In this document: in pieces, positions 1 to 13,220 of the stretch
How positions within the stretch are numbered: the stretch's first letter is position 1
Layout of the letters: each line of letters starts with the position of its first letter
From: Akebia trifoliata
Lineage: Eukaryota; Streptophyta; Magnoliopsida; Ranunculales; Lardizabalaceae
DNA: 64,000 nt
Assembly (NCBI GenBank): GCA_017979445.1
Contig: CM030718.1
Coordinates: 28,019,021 to 28,083,020, forward strand
Direction: 5' to 3'
Position numbers and translations under genes: made by a program
Notes under the pieces: generated by a model
Database searches by the model: none
Seen by the model: only the letters and a program-made list of their open reading frames with translations
Told to the model about the DNA's origin: nothing

Positions 1-545
1 ATTTTTATATGGACACATGGCAGTTTTCTGTTGATTTAACAGTTTAGAATCCTTGGCTCTCAACAGCAAAATCTCTACTCTCTCTCTCTCTCTCTCTACT
101 GTGGTAACCTCCGCTTTTTCTGCCCACACCATCCTCTTTCCTTTCTCTTCTGTCCTCTTTCTCTCTATAGAAAGAGAGATGACACACCATCGAAGGGCAA
201 GTGAGAAGCCCTAGGAAGTAGGAACCGACCTTTGAGCTCCAAACCCTAGAAAATCCCAAACTCACAGAAAACTCCAATAAAGAGAGAGTGAGAGATCAGA
301 TTTCAAAGCTAGGAGTCTAATATTTTGCTGCAAAAAGAGTTCTAAGAGGTAAATCCTTTGCTTTTTCTTCTCTTCGATGTGATCATAATCTTTGATTTGG
401 ATTTGGTTGAAAATCATGGAAATGATGGCCGTATTGTGGTTTTAATTAGGTTTTTTTTAGCTGTTCTTCGTTCTGAGATCACTTTAGATTTAAATTTCTT
501 GAATATTTCCTTGTTTGTTGATCTTTGAGCAGTTTATTGTACTAT
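1..545 (+). promoter_or_regulatory. Upstream region and 5' leader of UBA1, with a leader intron
   Basis: No gene is seen upstream of the E1 start. A CT-microsatellite lies at about 79-98, and a GA/CT-rich tract runs to about 300, as is common in plant leaders. A probable 5'UTR intron runs from the GT at 349 (AAGAG followed by GTAAAT) to the AG at 531-532, just 13 bases before the ATG at 546. Leader introns are common in constitutively expressed plant genes. The transcription start cannot be read from the sequence. Confidence 0.55.
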
Positions 546-3500
546 ATGCTTCCTAGAAAGAGAACTGTTGGAGGAGAGGTAGTAGAAGACCCAAAAACCA
601 ATACAGAAGAAGCTTTGATCAAGAAGCCTCGGATCGATTGCTTGATTTCGTGCTCCACCGTTGCAACAACGGCTAACAACAACCCAAACCACATCGGCAA
701 CGACGTAGGTAACCCACCGAATATGGATATTGATGAGGATCTTCATAGCAGACAGCTTGCCGTTTATGGGCGGGAGACGATGCGAAGGCTCTTCGCATCC
801 AACATCCTCGTCTCGGGGATGCAAGGCCTTGGTGCTGAAATCGGTGCGAGTTTATTATCTTTTGATGATGGATATAGTTTTGCAATTTATCAGATTCAAT
901 TTCTGGATCATTTGTTTGTTATAACTTGTTTTAAGATATTTGTTTTCTAGTTTTATAGTGTGATATTGAATTTTTCTATTTGAGTTTCTAAATTGTTTAA
1001 TTCTTCAAGTTTGTATTTGTTTAGGTTCTATGATCTTGCTCATGTATCTGTTCCACAGAATGTTACTTTATGTTTGTCGATCATTGAGACTATTCTGGCA
1101 TTTAAATTGGTTTAATTCAATTTGTGATCAACAATTAGGTTACGGAAATATGTTTGGATAGTAATCTATATTATGTGATCTAGAATTGTTCTAGTAGCAG
1201 TTATTTTTCTTTCATCTATGTGCGGCTTAGTGTAATCCTTGCTTCTTGCAGCGAAGAATCTGATTCTTGCTGGTGTCAAATCTGTGACGCTGCACGATGA
1301 AGGGATGGTTGATTTGTGGGACTTGTCCAGCAATTTTATTTTCTCGGAGGATGATGTGGGGAAGAATCGAGCACTTGCTTCTGTTAAGAAGCTTCAGGAA
1401 TTGAACAATGCTGTAGTCATTTCTACCTTAAGGAACACATTGACTAAGGAACAGCTTTCTAATTTTCAGGTACTGTTGTATCCCCTGTTAGCTTGGTCAT
1501 TGTTGTAAGTTTTCAAGCTCATTGTTCAATATTTTATTGATTCCTCCAATATGGGACATACACCATTAATTTATATGAGATTGTGTGGGGTAATTTAGTT
1601 CAATACTAGGCGATTGGCTTTGATGTATGAGTCTACTTAAAGTTTAGGTCTTTGGATTCTATTGGTAACAAATCATCCCGAGTTGGGACTCCCAATGCTC
1701 GCAACATGGCTTGTTGGTTCTAGTGAAAGGTAGCTCAGTTTTAGACCAAAGTTAATACATATTTTTTTTTCTTTGATCGGTAAAGTTAATATATATATAT
1801 AGGTATGTATGTATGTATGTATGTATGTATATATTAAAACTTAGACTCTATTTTCTTCTTCACGGGAACAAGTATGTAGGAGGGTTGCCGTTGATTGCTC
1901 TGTGCACCCATTTCATTACTCTTTTTCTCCCTTGGATAATATTATTGGAGTAAACTATCATAATTTTGTGGAGCAATATCTTGCCATATCTCACAGTTGT
2001 TGACTTTTTGGTGTCACAGGCTGTTGTTTTCACCGATAGCAGCTTAGAGAAGGCCATTGAGTTTAACGATTACTGCCATAATCATGAGCCTCCAATCTCC
2101 TTCATAAAAACAGAAGTCCGAGGCCTCTTTGGTAGTGTGTTTTGTGACTTCGGACCTGAGTTTACCGTTGTTGATGTTGATGGTGAGGAACCTCATTCTG
2201 GTATAATTGCATCAATTAGCAATGACAACCCTGCAATCGTATCTTGTGTTGATGATGAACGACTTGAGTTCCAGGATGGTGATCTAGTTGTGTTCTCAGA
2301 AATCTGTGGCATGACAGAACTTAATGATGGAAAACCGAGGAAAGTTAAAAATGCTAGGCCTTACTCGTTCACTCTTGATGTGGACACCTCAAATTATGGT
2401 GCATATGAGAAAGGTGGTATTGTCACACAGGTGAAACAACCCAAGGTGTTACACTTCAAGCCCTTGAAAGAAGCTCTCAACGATCCTGGTGATTTCCTTC
2501 TGAGTGATTTCTCCAAGTTTGATCGTCCACCTTTGTTACACTTGGCATTTCAAGCGCTCGATAAGTTTATATGTGAATTGGGGAGGTTTCCTGTTGCGGG
2601 ATCAGAAGAGGATGCTCAGAAGCTGATTTCTTTAGCCACTAACATCAATGAGAGCTTGGGAGATGGGAAACTTGAAGAGATTGACAACAAACTTCTGCAG
2701 CATTTTGCATTTGGTGCTAGGGCCGTACTGAATCCAATGGCTGCGATGTTTGGTGGTATCGTTGGACAAGAGGTTGTAAAGGCGTGCTCTGGAAAGTTCC
2801 ATCCTCTTTTTCAGGTGAGAAGCATTTGTCAATATTTTTATTAAAATTGGACTTCTATGGTAGACTCTCTCTCTCTCTCTCTCTGGGCCTACTGACTGAG
2901 AAGCCAACTTACTAGCTTAGTTACCTTTACTTTTTTGAGGTCTTTGTAAACCCACAAGAGAGGCATTCATTACTACCTGGCACATCCTGATTAGATGGAC
3001 CATGTTATCTATTATCTCCTTATCATGGAGTCAAATCAATGCACTTATTGGCACCTAGTTTACATGCATTTTGTAAGAATTGCAACTAAATATACAAGGC
3101 TGCGCTTATCATTTAAAAAAAAAAAAAAACTATACAAGGCTGTGTGCATGTGCTCACACACACAAACGTCATAAGAAACAATAATTAAGCACGCTAGAAG
3201 GTCGCATGTGCAAACACCCATGTATCTGAAGGGCTTATTTGAAGATTACATAGTAAAAAGGATATTTTTGTAATTTTGATAACCAACCAACGTGGTTTTA
3301 GGGATGTTCGTTTGCAATTCTTCTCAGCCTTCTCTTATTATAATAGTAAAGATAAGAATCATTAATTCTTTACTTCTTTCCATCCATGTTAAATTTTTAA
3401 ATGACTTTGCTCAAGTGTACTTAATATAGCATGCAAGTCAATTCTGTGATGTAAGTTTTTCATCCTTGGTTCGACTCATTATTCAAACTTCTAATTGGTT

Positions 3501-5619
3501 ATTGTGTTAGGGTCTTCATTTAATATTTGTTACTGGTTCTCCGACAGTTCTTTTATTTCGACTCGATTGAATCCCTTCCCACTGAACCGTTGGATCCCAA
3601 TGATTTCAAGCCACTGAATAGCCGATACGATGCCCAGATTTCAGTGTTTGGATCCAAACTCCAAAAGAAACTGGAGGAGGCCAAAGTGTACATGGTAGGA
3701 TCTGGTGCACTTGGGTGCGAGTTCTTGAAGAATTTAGCCCTGATGGGAGTTTGTTGCGGTAACCAAGGGAAGCTAACCATTACTGATGATGATGTCATCG
3801 AGAAAAGTAATCTCAGCCGGCAATTCCTCTTTAGGGATTGGAACATTGGGCAAGCCAAATCCACTGTTGCTGCTTCTGTTGCTGCCTCGATCAACCCCGA
3901 CCTTCATATTGAAGCTCTACAAAACCGTGCAAACCCTGAGACAGAGAACGTTTTTAATGATGCATTTTGGGAGAATTTAGATGTTGTCATCAATGCCTTG
4001 GATAATGTTAACGCGAGAATGTACGTGGATCAGAGGTGCTTATATTTTCAAAAGCCTCTTCTGGAGTCGGGAACTCTAGGTGCCAAATGCAACACACAGA
4101 TGGTTATTCCTCACCTTACAGAGAACTATGGTGCTTCAAGAGACCCACCTGAGAAGCAAGCCCCAATGTGTACTGTTCATTCATTCCCCCATAACATTGA
4201 TCACTGCTTGACATGGGCCCGCTCAGAGTTTGAGGGCTTGCTTGAGAAAACACCCACCGAAGTGAATGCTTATCTTTCCAGTCCAAGTGAGTACGCTTCG
4301 GCCATGATGAATGCGGGTGATGCTCAGGCCAAGGATAATTTGGAACGTGTTATCGAGTGCCTCGACAGGGAGAGATGTGAAGCATTCCAAGACTGCATCA
4401 ATTGGGCCCGTCTAAAGTATAGTACTTAATACTTCACCTAATTCTACTATTTTCCATTTTGTCTAATCATCTCCACCCTTGACGTTTCGCTTACAACGTA
4501 AACAGGTTTGAAGACTACTTTGCAAACCGAGTCAAACAGTTGACTTTTACTTTTCCAGAGGACTCTGCGACTAGTACGGGGGCACTGTTCTGGTCGGCTC
4601 CTAAGCGCTTCCCCCGTCCTCTCCAGTTCTTGGCTGATGATCTTGGTCATCTTTACTTTGTCATGTCGGCGTCCATATTGAGAGCTGAGACATTCGGTAT
4701 TCCAATTCCTGACTGGGCTAAAAATCCAAAGATGATGGCTGATGCTGTTAATAAAGTGACAGTTCCAGATTTCCTACCCAAGAAAGGAGTACAGATTGTT
4801 ACGGACGAGAAAGCCACAAGCGTCTCCACCGCATCTATAGATGATGCTGCGGTCATCAATGATCTGATATTGAGGTTGGAAGAGTGCCAGAAGAATCTAC
4901 TTCCAGGGTTCCGGATGAAACCCATACAGTTTGAGAAGGTGTGTTCCTTTCCCAAATATCCGAGAATACATTTTTAGAAGATTCTCTCTCTCTCTCTCTC
5001 ATGTTTGTTTCTGAATTTGCAGGATGACGACACGAATTACCATATGGACCTGATAGCTGGCCTTGCAAACATGCGGGCGAGGAACTACAGCATTCCCGAA
5101 GTCGACAAACTAAAAGCAAAATTCATTGCTGGGAGAATCATCCCTGCCATTGCGACATCCACTGCAATGGCAACTGGTCTTGTCTGCCTAGAACTCTACA
5201 AGGTGGTAGACAAGGGTCACAAGCTTGAAGACTACCGGAACACCTTTGCCAACCTGGCACTCCCACTTTTCTCCATGGCTGAACCAGTCCCCCCTAAGGT
5301 GATGAAGCACAGGGACATGACCTGGACGGTCTGGGACCGATGGATTCTAAGGGACAATCCGACCTTACGGGAGTTGCTGCAATGGCTGAAGAACAAGGGT
5401 CTGAATGCTTACAGCATCTCGTGCGGCCCTTGCTTACTTTATAACAGTATGTTCCCAAGACACAGGGATCGAATGGACCGGAAGATGGTGGATCTGGCTA
5501 GGGAAGTAGCCAAGGTGGAGATACCTCCGTACCGAAATCATTTGGATGTTGTGGTGGCATGTGAGGACGATGAAGACAATGACATCGACATCCCTCAGAT
5601 ATCCATTTATCTTCGGTAG
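546..5619 (+). CDS. UBA1: Ubiquitin-activating enzyme E1 (UBA1 type), 6 coding exons
   Basis: E1 activates ubiquitin with ATP: it adenylates the ubiquitin C-terminus, takes it as a thioester on a cysteine and passes it to E2 enzymes in nucleus and cytosol. Coding exons read as 546-843, 1252-1469, 2020-2814, 3548-4416, 4506-4938 and 5023-5619. All introns are GT-AG, the phases match throughout, and the product is 1069 aa, close to the roughly 1080 aa of plant E1s. The start is the ATG giving MLPRKR, typical of plant E1s; an upstream in-frame TTG is ignored. Visible landmarks are an N-terminal ThiF-like half, the nucleotide-binding GSGALG near residues 488-493 followed by [17 protein letters not shown], the catalytic cysteine in PMCTVHSFP near residue 645, and a C-terminal ubiquitin-fold domain ending SIYLR. 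No frameshift or missing key residue is seen. Family assignment is very sure; exon edges are inferred. Confidence 0.96.
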
Positions 5620-5846
5620 GCTTTTGCCCTCGTTGAATCCCTCAGTCGGGTTTTGGTAGGGAAAAACAATTCCTTTCTTGGGTCTGTTATCTATGCTTTA
5701 GGAGAAAAATTTATACGACATTTTCTTACATAAATTGAAAGCAGCATTGATATAAATATATGTAGTAGCTATGTGAACTTTGAGGCCATGGAGTTTGCTC
5801 ATATAGCTTTAAACATCTGATCTATATTTCAATGTTTTAGTTCTCT
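5620..5846. other. Convergent 3' region between UBA1 and the VAPYRIN-like gene
   Basis: Only 227 bp separate the two stop codons, so the 3'UTRs of the converging genes probably overlap. AT-rich stretches with possible polyadenylation signals for the + strand gene lie near 5745-5765. No other feature is seen. Confidence 0.5.
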
Positions 5847-8274
5847 CTACAGCATTGATGACAAGGAGGATGAAGAAGATGGTAGAGAGGAAGAGAAGGC
5901 TCCCCTATCTTGTAGGAACTGAGAAATGTCATCATATCCCATGGCTTTAGCCATGAAGAGTGGGGTCGCACCCGTCGTGGTCTTGGCGTTAATGTTGGCT
6001 CCCTTGTTTACTAACATCTCGACGGTCTCTATATTCCCGCCCTCGACAGCCAAATGTAATGGTGTATGGCCTTCTGCATCTATGCATTCCAAGTCCATTC
6101 CGAACTTAATGAGCACGGAGACTGCATCCTTGTGTCCTTTGATGGCTGCAGCATGAAGTGTGGTCAAGCCATACTGATCACGGTGGTTCACCTTAGCGCC
6201 TCTTTTCAGTAGCACCTCGAGATGTCTGATCTCCCCTCTTCTGGCTGCTGTTAGCACCGATTCTCCCTGTTCAAGTATCTCGACCACCTCTTTCTGCATT
6301 AACCATGAAAATTTTCTTAGTAAACATTGATTGAGCACACAGTTGTGTTTGGACTGCATCCATGACCACCTCAACGTTCACACTGATGGGTGACTTGGGA
6401 ACTAATCTCCAACATACTACTGAGATGAGAGGACAAGAACGAGTTTCCTAGGGATCTATACCCATGTTTTTTTTGGACATATATGCTTCTCTGGGAATCC
6501 TTAAGAATTTTTTCGCATCTCAGCATCATGGATGCTGTGTTTCAAATGTGGTTGGAATCCTTATGGTTTTAAAACTTAGGTTTCAGGTCTTGTACATGCC
6601 AGATACCGAGTCATCTCGAACGAGTTTTTCGATATGTTTGAGACCTCTCATTCACCAATGAGAAAAATAAACATGGGGTTCTAAATCTTGTCCGATACAT
6701 TGACTTGTCTGTCTGTCTCATCCATGACTTATATCAAGACATTCAGACAACACGTTTGAGAGGTCTCGTTCATCGATGAGAAAAATGAACATGGATGTTT
6801 GAGAGGTCTCGTTCATCGATGAGAAAAATGAACATGGATTTTAAATCTTGTCCAATGCATACGGAGACGGTTCGGACAATAGTTCTGTATTATGAGTTTT
6901 GAAACCATGATTCCAAGAGGCAAAAAATGATGAGTACTGATCATCCTAATGTGGGTCTCTTCAAGGATACCTTTCGGGGGCAAAAATTGATCATGATCGT
7001 TTCTGATCAGGTCAAATTTTCGCTAAAAGGGGTATCCGGGACGTCAGTATGATATGCATTTGCATTTGCGCCTTTGTTCAATCAGATCATAGGGTACTAC
7101 TAACGTGTATCGAAGATGATGACCAATACACCAATCTGGATACACGTGGTACTCTTAGCACACGTGTTCATCAACCATTAACCTTCGGTTTGGATTGATG
7201 AGCATCATGTGGCACGTTAACCCATATGATTCATTTTTTTGAGTTTTGGGCTTTTGGCCCCCAACTTACATGTCCCTTATCCATTGCCACATCAAGAGGT
7301 GATTGACCAGTGACAGCTATACAAATTGTAGGATCTGCACCCATCTCCATAAGGAACTCTACCATCTGGCGGTTCCCATTCGCTGCCGCCCTATACAAAG
7401 CTGTCCGACTGTCATGACCCTTCGCGTTCACATCCGCACCTGCCTGTATCAACACCTTAGCACACCTCAAGTTTCCCTCACTTGCAGCCAAATGCAGCGG
7501 TGTCCGACCCTCTTTGTCCCTGCAATCCAACGGTTCTCCTCTCTCGCAAGCTTCCTCGATCAATCTCGTTATCTTGTCCGTCTGATTGAGTGCCGCCGCA
7601 ACGTGAATTTGGGTCCACGCCTTCGACTCCCATCTCGAATCCCCTTCAGCATCCACGTTATCCGATTTCGCACGTTCGTCAATCTTCAACCCTGCTTCCA
7701 AAAGCAAGCCAATCACATTGTCCGAGTTACACGACTCAGTTGCAACACGAAGGAGAGACTCGGTTTCTTGAGTTGAGAGTTCAGAGACCATCGATTTCTG
7801 CCGCTTAATTATGTTCTTTACAGCATCGATATCTCCTATCGAGATTGAGTGACGGAGAAGGAAGAGACCCACGTAGGCGATTTTGAGCTTGAGATCATAA
7901 GTAACTAGATGGGTTCTCGAGGAGAACCATGAGTTAATAGACTCGGTATTCACTAGGAGAGTTGATTCGCTTGAGTAGTTGAAATCAGTGGTGGGAGCGG
8001 TTTTGATGAGGAATCGATCAGAGGGTGAGCGAGGGAAGGAGGGAGGGAGTTGGGTTTGGGGTTTGAGGATGATTTGGAAGGTGGCGTAGGATAAGGGAGG
8101 GATGAGACCATTCGGTGGGTTCACGAGGAATTTGTGAGGGGAAGAGGTTTGTACTTTGAAGGCGACAGGAGTGGTGGTGCTGAGAGACCTCAGGCGCACG
8201 TTAGCACGACATTTACACCCCAACGTGAAGTCTATGCGCACCTCTTGTTCAGATACCTCAACCAGTCTCTCCAT
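5847..8274 (-). CDS. VAPYRIN-like protein: MSP (VAP) domain plus ankyrin repeats, 2 exons
   Basis: Exon 1 is 8274-7270 and exon 2 is 6293-5847, joined in phase 0 across an intron with GTAAGT donor and TGCAG acceptor; the product is 483 aa. Residues 1 to about 125 form a major-sperm-protein/VAP fold (a start like MERLVEVSEQEVRIDF and a PPNGLIPPLS segment). Residues about 135-470 hold roughly ten ankyrin repeats, several canonical (GRTPLHLAASEGN, GHTPLHLAVEGGN). The splice falls inside one repeat and restores it. The tail is serine-rich. This order is that of VAPYRIN, a protein of legumes and petunia needed for intracellular entry of arbuscular mycorrhizal fungi and rhizobia, usually about 520-540 aa with 11 repeats. 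This copy is slightly shorter, so orthology to VPY itself versus a VPY-like paralogue is undecided. It lies tail to tail with UBA1, 227 bp apart. Confidence 0.88.
6562..6910. mobile_element. MITE of repeat family A inside the VAPYRIN-like intron
   Basis: The element starts TATGGTTTTAAAACT and ends GAGTTTTGAAACCATG, so its ends are inverted repeats. Its interior (GAGTTTTTCGATATGTTTGAGAC, split here as GAGTTTTTCGATA and TGTTTGAGAC) matches the elements at 18907-19135 and 42138-42333. No clear target duplication remains at this copy. It contains a 43-bp direct duplication at 6754-6839. It lies wholly inside the 976-bp intron. Confidence 0.6.
6754..6839. repeat. 43-bp direct tandem duplication
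   Basis: Two nearly perfect copies, beginning GTTTGAGAGGTCTCG at 6754 and again at 6797, sit head to tail inside the intronic MITE. A third, diverged copy lies near 6635-6680. Confidence 0.8.
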
Positions 8275-9596
8275 CGGATTCTAAAACTAGAGAGAGAGAA
8301 GAGAAGAGAGTGGTGGGACACTCGGAAGGGGTTTGACATAAGGGAGGTGAAGGTGAACTCGTGACTCGTGAGAGTAATAACTGAGTAGTTCACGTACCAA
8401 GGAACCTGAAAATACTACCAACCACAGTTTTCTTAGCTTGTGCCACGTGTCAAAGTTTGATTTCTGGGTCCCCACATTTTTCTGGACTTGTAGTTGGTTG
8501 GATCGCACGTGAATGAGCTTTTTCAGAAAAGAACTAAAAAGCACCTAAGATTTTGTCTCTTACTCTAATATATGATGAGAGATTCGTCCTATTTCATTTG
8601 GACAACTGTGGAATAATGGACCACAGTTGTAAAATCGTTGAGTCTACTCGTAACACGGTCGAGTCAATTTGACTTGATTCAATTCATAGAGAGTTGGCAA
8701 CAGGACTCATCGGTGTCAACGCGAATTTTATTTTTTATTTTTTTTTAATCACAGAATCTGTGATCCACTGATCACAATCACATGATCCCTGCGTGTATTG
8801 AATGGCATCTCTAATTTACAAAACTACCCTTATTAGGTTTGACGTGGCACGCACTGGAGTGATAGTCTGTTGGCGATGAAACATTTTATCAGAAAAATCT
8901 CTCTTTTTTTAAACTTCTAGAGTCTTGTATGGGAATCTAATCATATAAATATGTATCGCACGTTAATTTAACATGCTTTTGACATAAGAGCTAACTCTTT
9001 TGCTCTTAGACTATTATTATAAATTTTAATTACTAGGAACCCTGATGATTTGATTTTGCAAATTTCATGATCCCGAATGAGCTTCGCAATAGTTCATGGT
9101 TCAATATATTCGATGACGGCTTTTTGGAGCCGAAAAAACTCATTTGTTGGTAACTGCTGCATTTTTTATAAGTTTTGTTGGGATTGCTTTTGTGCGAGCG
9201 CCACTAATAGAAGCCAATACCGAAAACGTATGAACGTTTCTTAACTCATCGAATAGAGAATAGAATTAATCCAACCGTCTCTCTATTATTTTTTTGTCAT
9301 TTTTTTATAACAGACAAGATTCTTCTAGAAGCAGCTTCTCAGGCCATGAGCTTCTGTTTTTCTTAAACATAAAATCTTGAAATTGAAGCTAGAATCTGGA
9401 ACAAACTGACCCTTAGTCACTCCTTATTTGTTTAAGTTGATTGGACCGGGTTCAGGGTGGGCCTTAGCTATCTCGCCTTCCTTCTAATGTCAGCAGCCAA
9501 GGCCCAAGCCTAATATGCCAATGTAGCACAACATAAGAGTAACAAAATAAGCCCAATTCAACCCATTCAATGATTCCCACAAATGATATATCTTGT

Positions 9597-9831
9597 TGGG
9601 TTTAAAGGGTCAGGATCTGTTAACTCATGAAAAGTGAACACATATGTTGACACACAATCCCAGCCGTGAATGTGTGAGATCCAACAGTTCGGATAAAAGA
9701 AGCATCCCAAGAATATTTTATTGAATTCTAAGATAAATCTTAACCATTGGATCTCACATATCCACAGTAGAGATTGTGTGTAAACATATGAGTTCGCCTT
9801 CATGAGTCTACGGATCCCATCCCAGGTTTAA
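9597..9831. mobile_element. Foldback MITE
   Basis: The left arm (GGGTTTAAAGGGTCAGGATC, then ACTCATGAA and ACACAATCCCA) is repeated in inverted form in the right arm (AGATTGTGTGT, CATGAGTCTACGGATCCC, GGTTTAAAAG). The arms are about 70 bp and imperfect. The short open frames here are by-products of the palindrome. Confidence 0.6.
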
Positions 9832-10459
9832 AAGCCCATTGGCTAATGTCAACTCTAATTTGTATGTTATCAATCCTGATTAGTAAAAACCTAGAACTAA
9901 CTACGTGCTCTACAACGTTAGTTATGCCATCACTTATTGGACCGGTGCACCAAGATCAATAGAATCGACAAGATCTACTTTTGTGTGGATTTTTAATTGT
10001 AACATCTTGATAAACAAGATAGGTATTTTGGAAAAATTGAATATTATAGAGCTTCAAGCAATCCTAAAGGGAATGAATATAACAGTAGAAGAGAATATTC
10101 AGCACTGCAAGTTAATTAGATTCTAAGGTGACTATTGAGTGCATCAAGGGGAAGTACGTTACTCCATGGAGGGAAGATAGGTTGGTCAAAGCCATAAGAG
10201 CTAGAGCTTCGCTTTTCCAATAAATTAATTTCACGTTCTACTTTAGAGAATGCAATCGAACAACGGGTTTTTTAACTCCTTTCCTTCCCACTAAGAGTAG
10301 AACTCTCTTTGAGTATAGGGATCTCCCAAGTTATCTTGGGGACATTGTATGTAAGAACACTTCCAGGCATAGATATGACAGAATGTAGTTCTCCTTTTTC
10401 TGGTTGGGGGTCTGCCTAACCCCCCCTTTTTAATCTTTAAAATAAAATAATAATAAAAA

Positions 10460-10610
10460 ATGTGCCCTAAGATCATCGTTAAAGTGCAATAAATTTACCT
10501 TGGGAACAAGCATCTAAGGGTATTTTGGTAAAAAAAAAAAAAGAGCATTTTCTGTAAAATTTCAAATTTCAAAGTTATTTATTGCACTTTAAAATCGTGT
10601 GCTCTAAGGG
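10460..10610. mobile_element. MITE of repeat family B
   Basis: Inverted ends read GTGCCCTAAGATCATCG with AAAGTGCAATAAAT at the left, and ATTTATTGCACTTTAAAAT with CTAAGGGCAC at the right. The same family recurs at 11050-11314 and at 34719-34847/36320-36451. Confidence 0.65.
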
Positions 10611-11049
10611 CACCCTTTAAGAAGACCCCGAAATCATGGGGGAGTCCGAGAAAGTCTCTCAAACATTCATTGAAACACAGTGGGGTTGTAATGTTGTATA
10701 AATTAGGCAATTAATGAGCCCAATATCATGTGAAATTGAGGACCCACATCACTAAATGAGTCATGCCTATTAAAGTAAAATTAATTCTATTTATTTCAAT
10801 TTTCACGAGAGTTGTCTAAAGGTCTCTCTGATTGCAATAAATCTTTGAACTTGTAACCAAGAAGATCAACTTAACTACTGGAACTTCAAATGGATCTTAT
10901 CGGACCCCAAATTACCAATGCTTTGGATCTGGATGAAAAGGTTTCCATAAAGATTCAATTTAATAATCTATTGGATTTACTTTGGATCAAAATGTTCCAA
11001 TTTGACGAGAATTCGGTCCCATAAGATACACATAAATTTAATTATGGAG

Positions 11050-11314
11050 CAAATGCTCTATGCAATAAATATACCTTGGAAATAGGCATTTGGGGGTATT
11101 TTGGTAAAAAAATTTAAAGGTATTTTTGATATAAATTTAATTTCCCAAGTGTATTTATTGCACTTTAACATGTGCCCTTACGACACAGTTTAAAGTTCAA
11201 TAAATACACATTGAAAATTGAATTTCGATAAAAAAAAATTACTTTTTATCAAAATATCCTTAGATTCCAATTTTTGAAGTGTATTTATTGCACTTTAACA
11301 TGTGCCCTTAGTGC
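11050..11314. mobile_element. Two tandem family B MITEs
   Basis: Two copies lie head to tail, about 11050-11180 and 11180-11314. Both end in the shared sequence TTTATTGCACTTTAACATG followed by TGCCCTTA. The inner parts have the family's GGTATTTTGGT and poly-A core. Confidence 0.6.
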
Positions 11315-11347
11315 ACAAGTTAACAAAATCCATATATCATATATTTG

Positions 11348-11936
11348 ATAGCCTTTGGGAGAGAAAATTTGTCTTATATGATTTAAAAGTTACGATTGGA
11401 TTGATTTTTTGAACCTGAGATTTGTTGTTTCGAAATTTATGTGCTAAGTTAATGAATTAATGGCATGATGCCATGTGTGTTAAATAAGCAAAAGTAATTG
11501 GTTACAGAGAGAAAATTTGGGAGTAGGTTAAGTTCTTTATTTTTAGTAACTTTTCAGTACACATGGCGTTGTGCCATTAGTATATCATCGTGCCATTAAT
11601 ACATCAATTGAGCACATAACTTTCAAAATAACAAATCTATGTTTGATTTTTTGTGAGGATGATCTCTATGATGGGGAGATCATCCTCACAAAAAAAAAAA
11701 AAAACGTCTAATTTGAAACTTCTAATCCCATAAAAAATGATCAGCAAATTAATAGTAAAAATTAATTGTACATCAATTTAAATCACTTTTAATGGGGTTA
11801 AAAGTTTCATATTGGGATGATTTTTGTGAGGATGACATCATCATAAAGATTCGAAAATCATCCTCAAAAAAAATCAGTTCAATCTGAAATTTTTAAGTCA
11901 TATAAGACATATTTTGTCTCCCAAACGAGACCTATA
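11348..11936. mobile_element. Non-autonomous foldback element with nested family C palindromes
   Basis: The outer ends are inverted: CTTTGGGAGAGAAAATTTG and GTCTTATATGATTTAAAAGT at the left, against ACTTAAAA, CATATAAGAC and GTCTCCCAAACGAGACC (read on the + strand) at the right. Inside lie two palindromes built on TTGTGAGGATGATCTC (cores near 11649-11698 and 11818-11868), a motif repeated elsewhere in the window. No ORF is present. Confidence 0.5.
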
Positions 11937-11961
11937 TATATTTTGTTGAAGTATATAAATT

Positions 11962-13220
11962 GAGAGTTGTCATTGCCACACCAATTTTTTTTTACTAATG
12001 TCACACTAAGGCAATGTTTGTTTGTGTTATTTTTGAGTGTTTATTACTGAAAAAAAATTAAATTTAGCACTTTTTGTCAAAATAATGCGTTTGTTTACTT
12101 TATATTTTTAGCACTTATTGCTGAGAATAAGTGGAAAAAAAAAATCAGCACTATTTTGATACTGAAAAAAAGTGCTAAAACGGTAAGCACTTCGCTTTTT
12201 TCGACACGGACAAGTATGCCCTTCGTTTTTTTTAGCATGGACAAATATGCTCTTATTCTTAAAAGGATATTACCTCTTATATCCCATGGATAAGTATATA
12301 AGCACCCCACAAATTAATAACCCATACCATGGCTAAATTATTTTGTCTTATATGGGTTAAATTTTTGGAATGAGTTGATTTTTGGTAAGGATGATCTCCT
12401 CATTAGTATAGAAGCACTCCACAAATTAATAAACCCACACCATGATTAAATTATTTTGTCTTATATGGGTTAAAAGTTGTGAAATAAGTTGATTTTTGAT
12501 GAGGATGATCTCTACAATGAGGAGATCATCCACACAAAAAATCAGCACATTCTGAAACTTTTAACCCTATCAAAATAAGTTCAAGAACTGTAAATTATCC
12601 ATTTTTTTTTAAACTATTTTTGACGAGTTAGATGTTTCAAAATTGACTGATTTTTTTTTAAAATACTATTCACTCCCATTAAAACAAAAAAAAAAAATTG
12701 GTCATGGTGTGGTTACCCTTATATTTCATAGGGTGCTTTATAATTACACATCCTTCATTTTCATCGAAAATTATTAATTCAAAATTAAGTTATTTTAATG
12801 TTGATTTCAAATTTTGATAACTGTATGACATTATTATTTTAATTTGAAATTTGTGTTTTTATAAATAGAAATTATTATTTATAAATTGAAGATTTGAGTA
12901 TTATTATTATTTGGAAATGAATCGTATTTTAATTTTATAAGAAATAATATATTTTTGTGTTTGATAGAAATATACATTTGAAACATCAACAATGTATAAT
13001 ATGATTGTAGGGCAATAAAAATATTATCAGCTTCAGCAATATGTAACAACTATGATTCAACATATAAATAAACAACTTTTTTAACATTTAAATTTAGCGC
13101 TTAATACTATTCAACATTTTTTTTTTTTTTTTTTTTAAGTTTAACAAACAACACATAACTCTATTTATATAAGAATTTGGTGTGGCATTAGTAAAAGTTG
13201 GTATGGCAATAGTAGCTCTC
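11962..13220. mobile_element. 1259-bp non-autonomous DNA transposon with perfect 8-bp target duplication (hAT-like)
   Basis: The target duplication TATAAATT flanks the element at 11954-11961 and 13221-13228. Terminal inverted repeats of about 40 bp begin GAGAGTTGTCATTGCCACAC at the left and, read inward, GAGAGCTACTATTGCCATAC at the right, then ACTAATG(T/C)CACAC. An 8-bp duplication is the hallmark of the hAT superfamily. No transposase is encoded. The interior is AT-rich and carries a tandem duplication of about 112 bp (12293-12516) with family C palindromes. Related ends occur at 14600-14830. Confidence 0.75.
12293..12516. repeat. Tandem duplication of about 112 bp
   Basis: Two diverged copies both run from a segment like AGTATA.AAGCACYCCACAA through TTATTTTGTCTTATATGGG to GGATGATCTC. 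They lie inside the 1259-bp element. Confidence 0.6.

Noticed and set aside
3553..4955. Long minus-strand open frames (about 100-113 aa) opposite UBA1 exons
   Set aside because: They are antisense shadows of the conserved E1 coding sequence and show no family resemblance.
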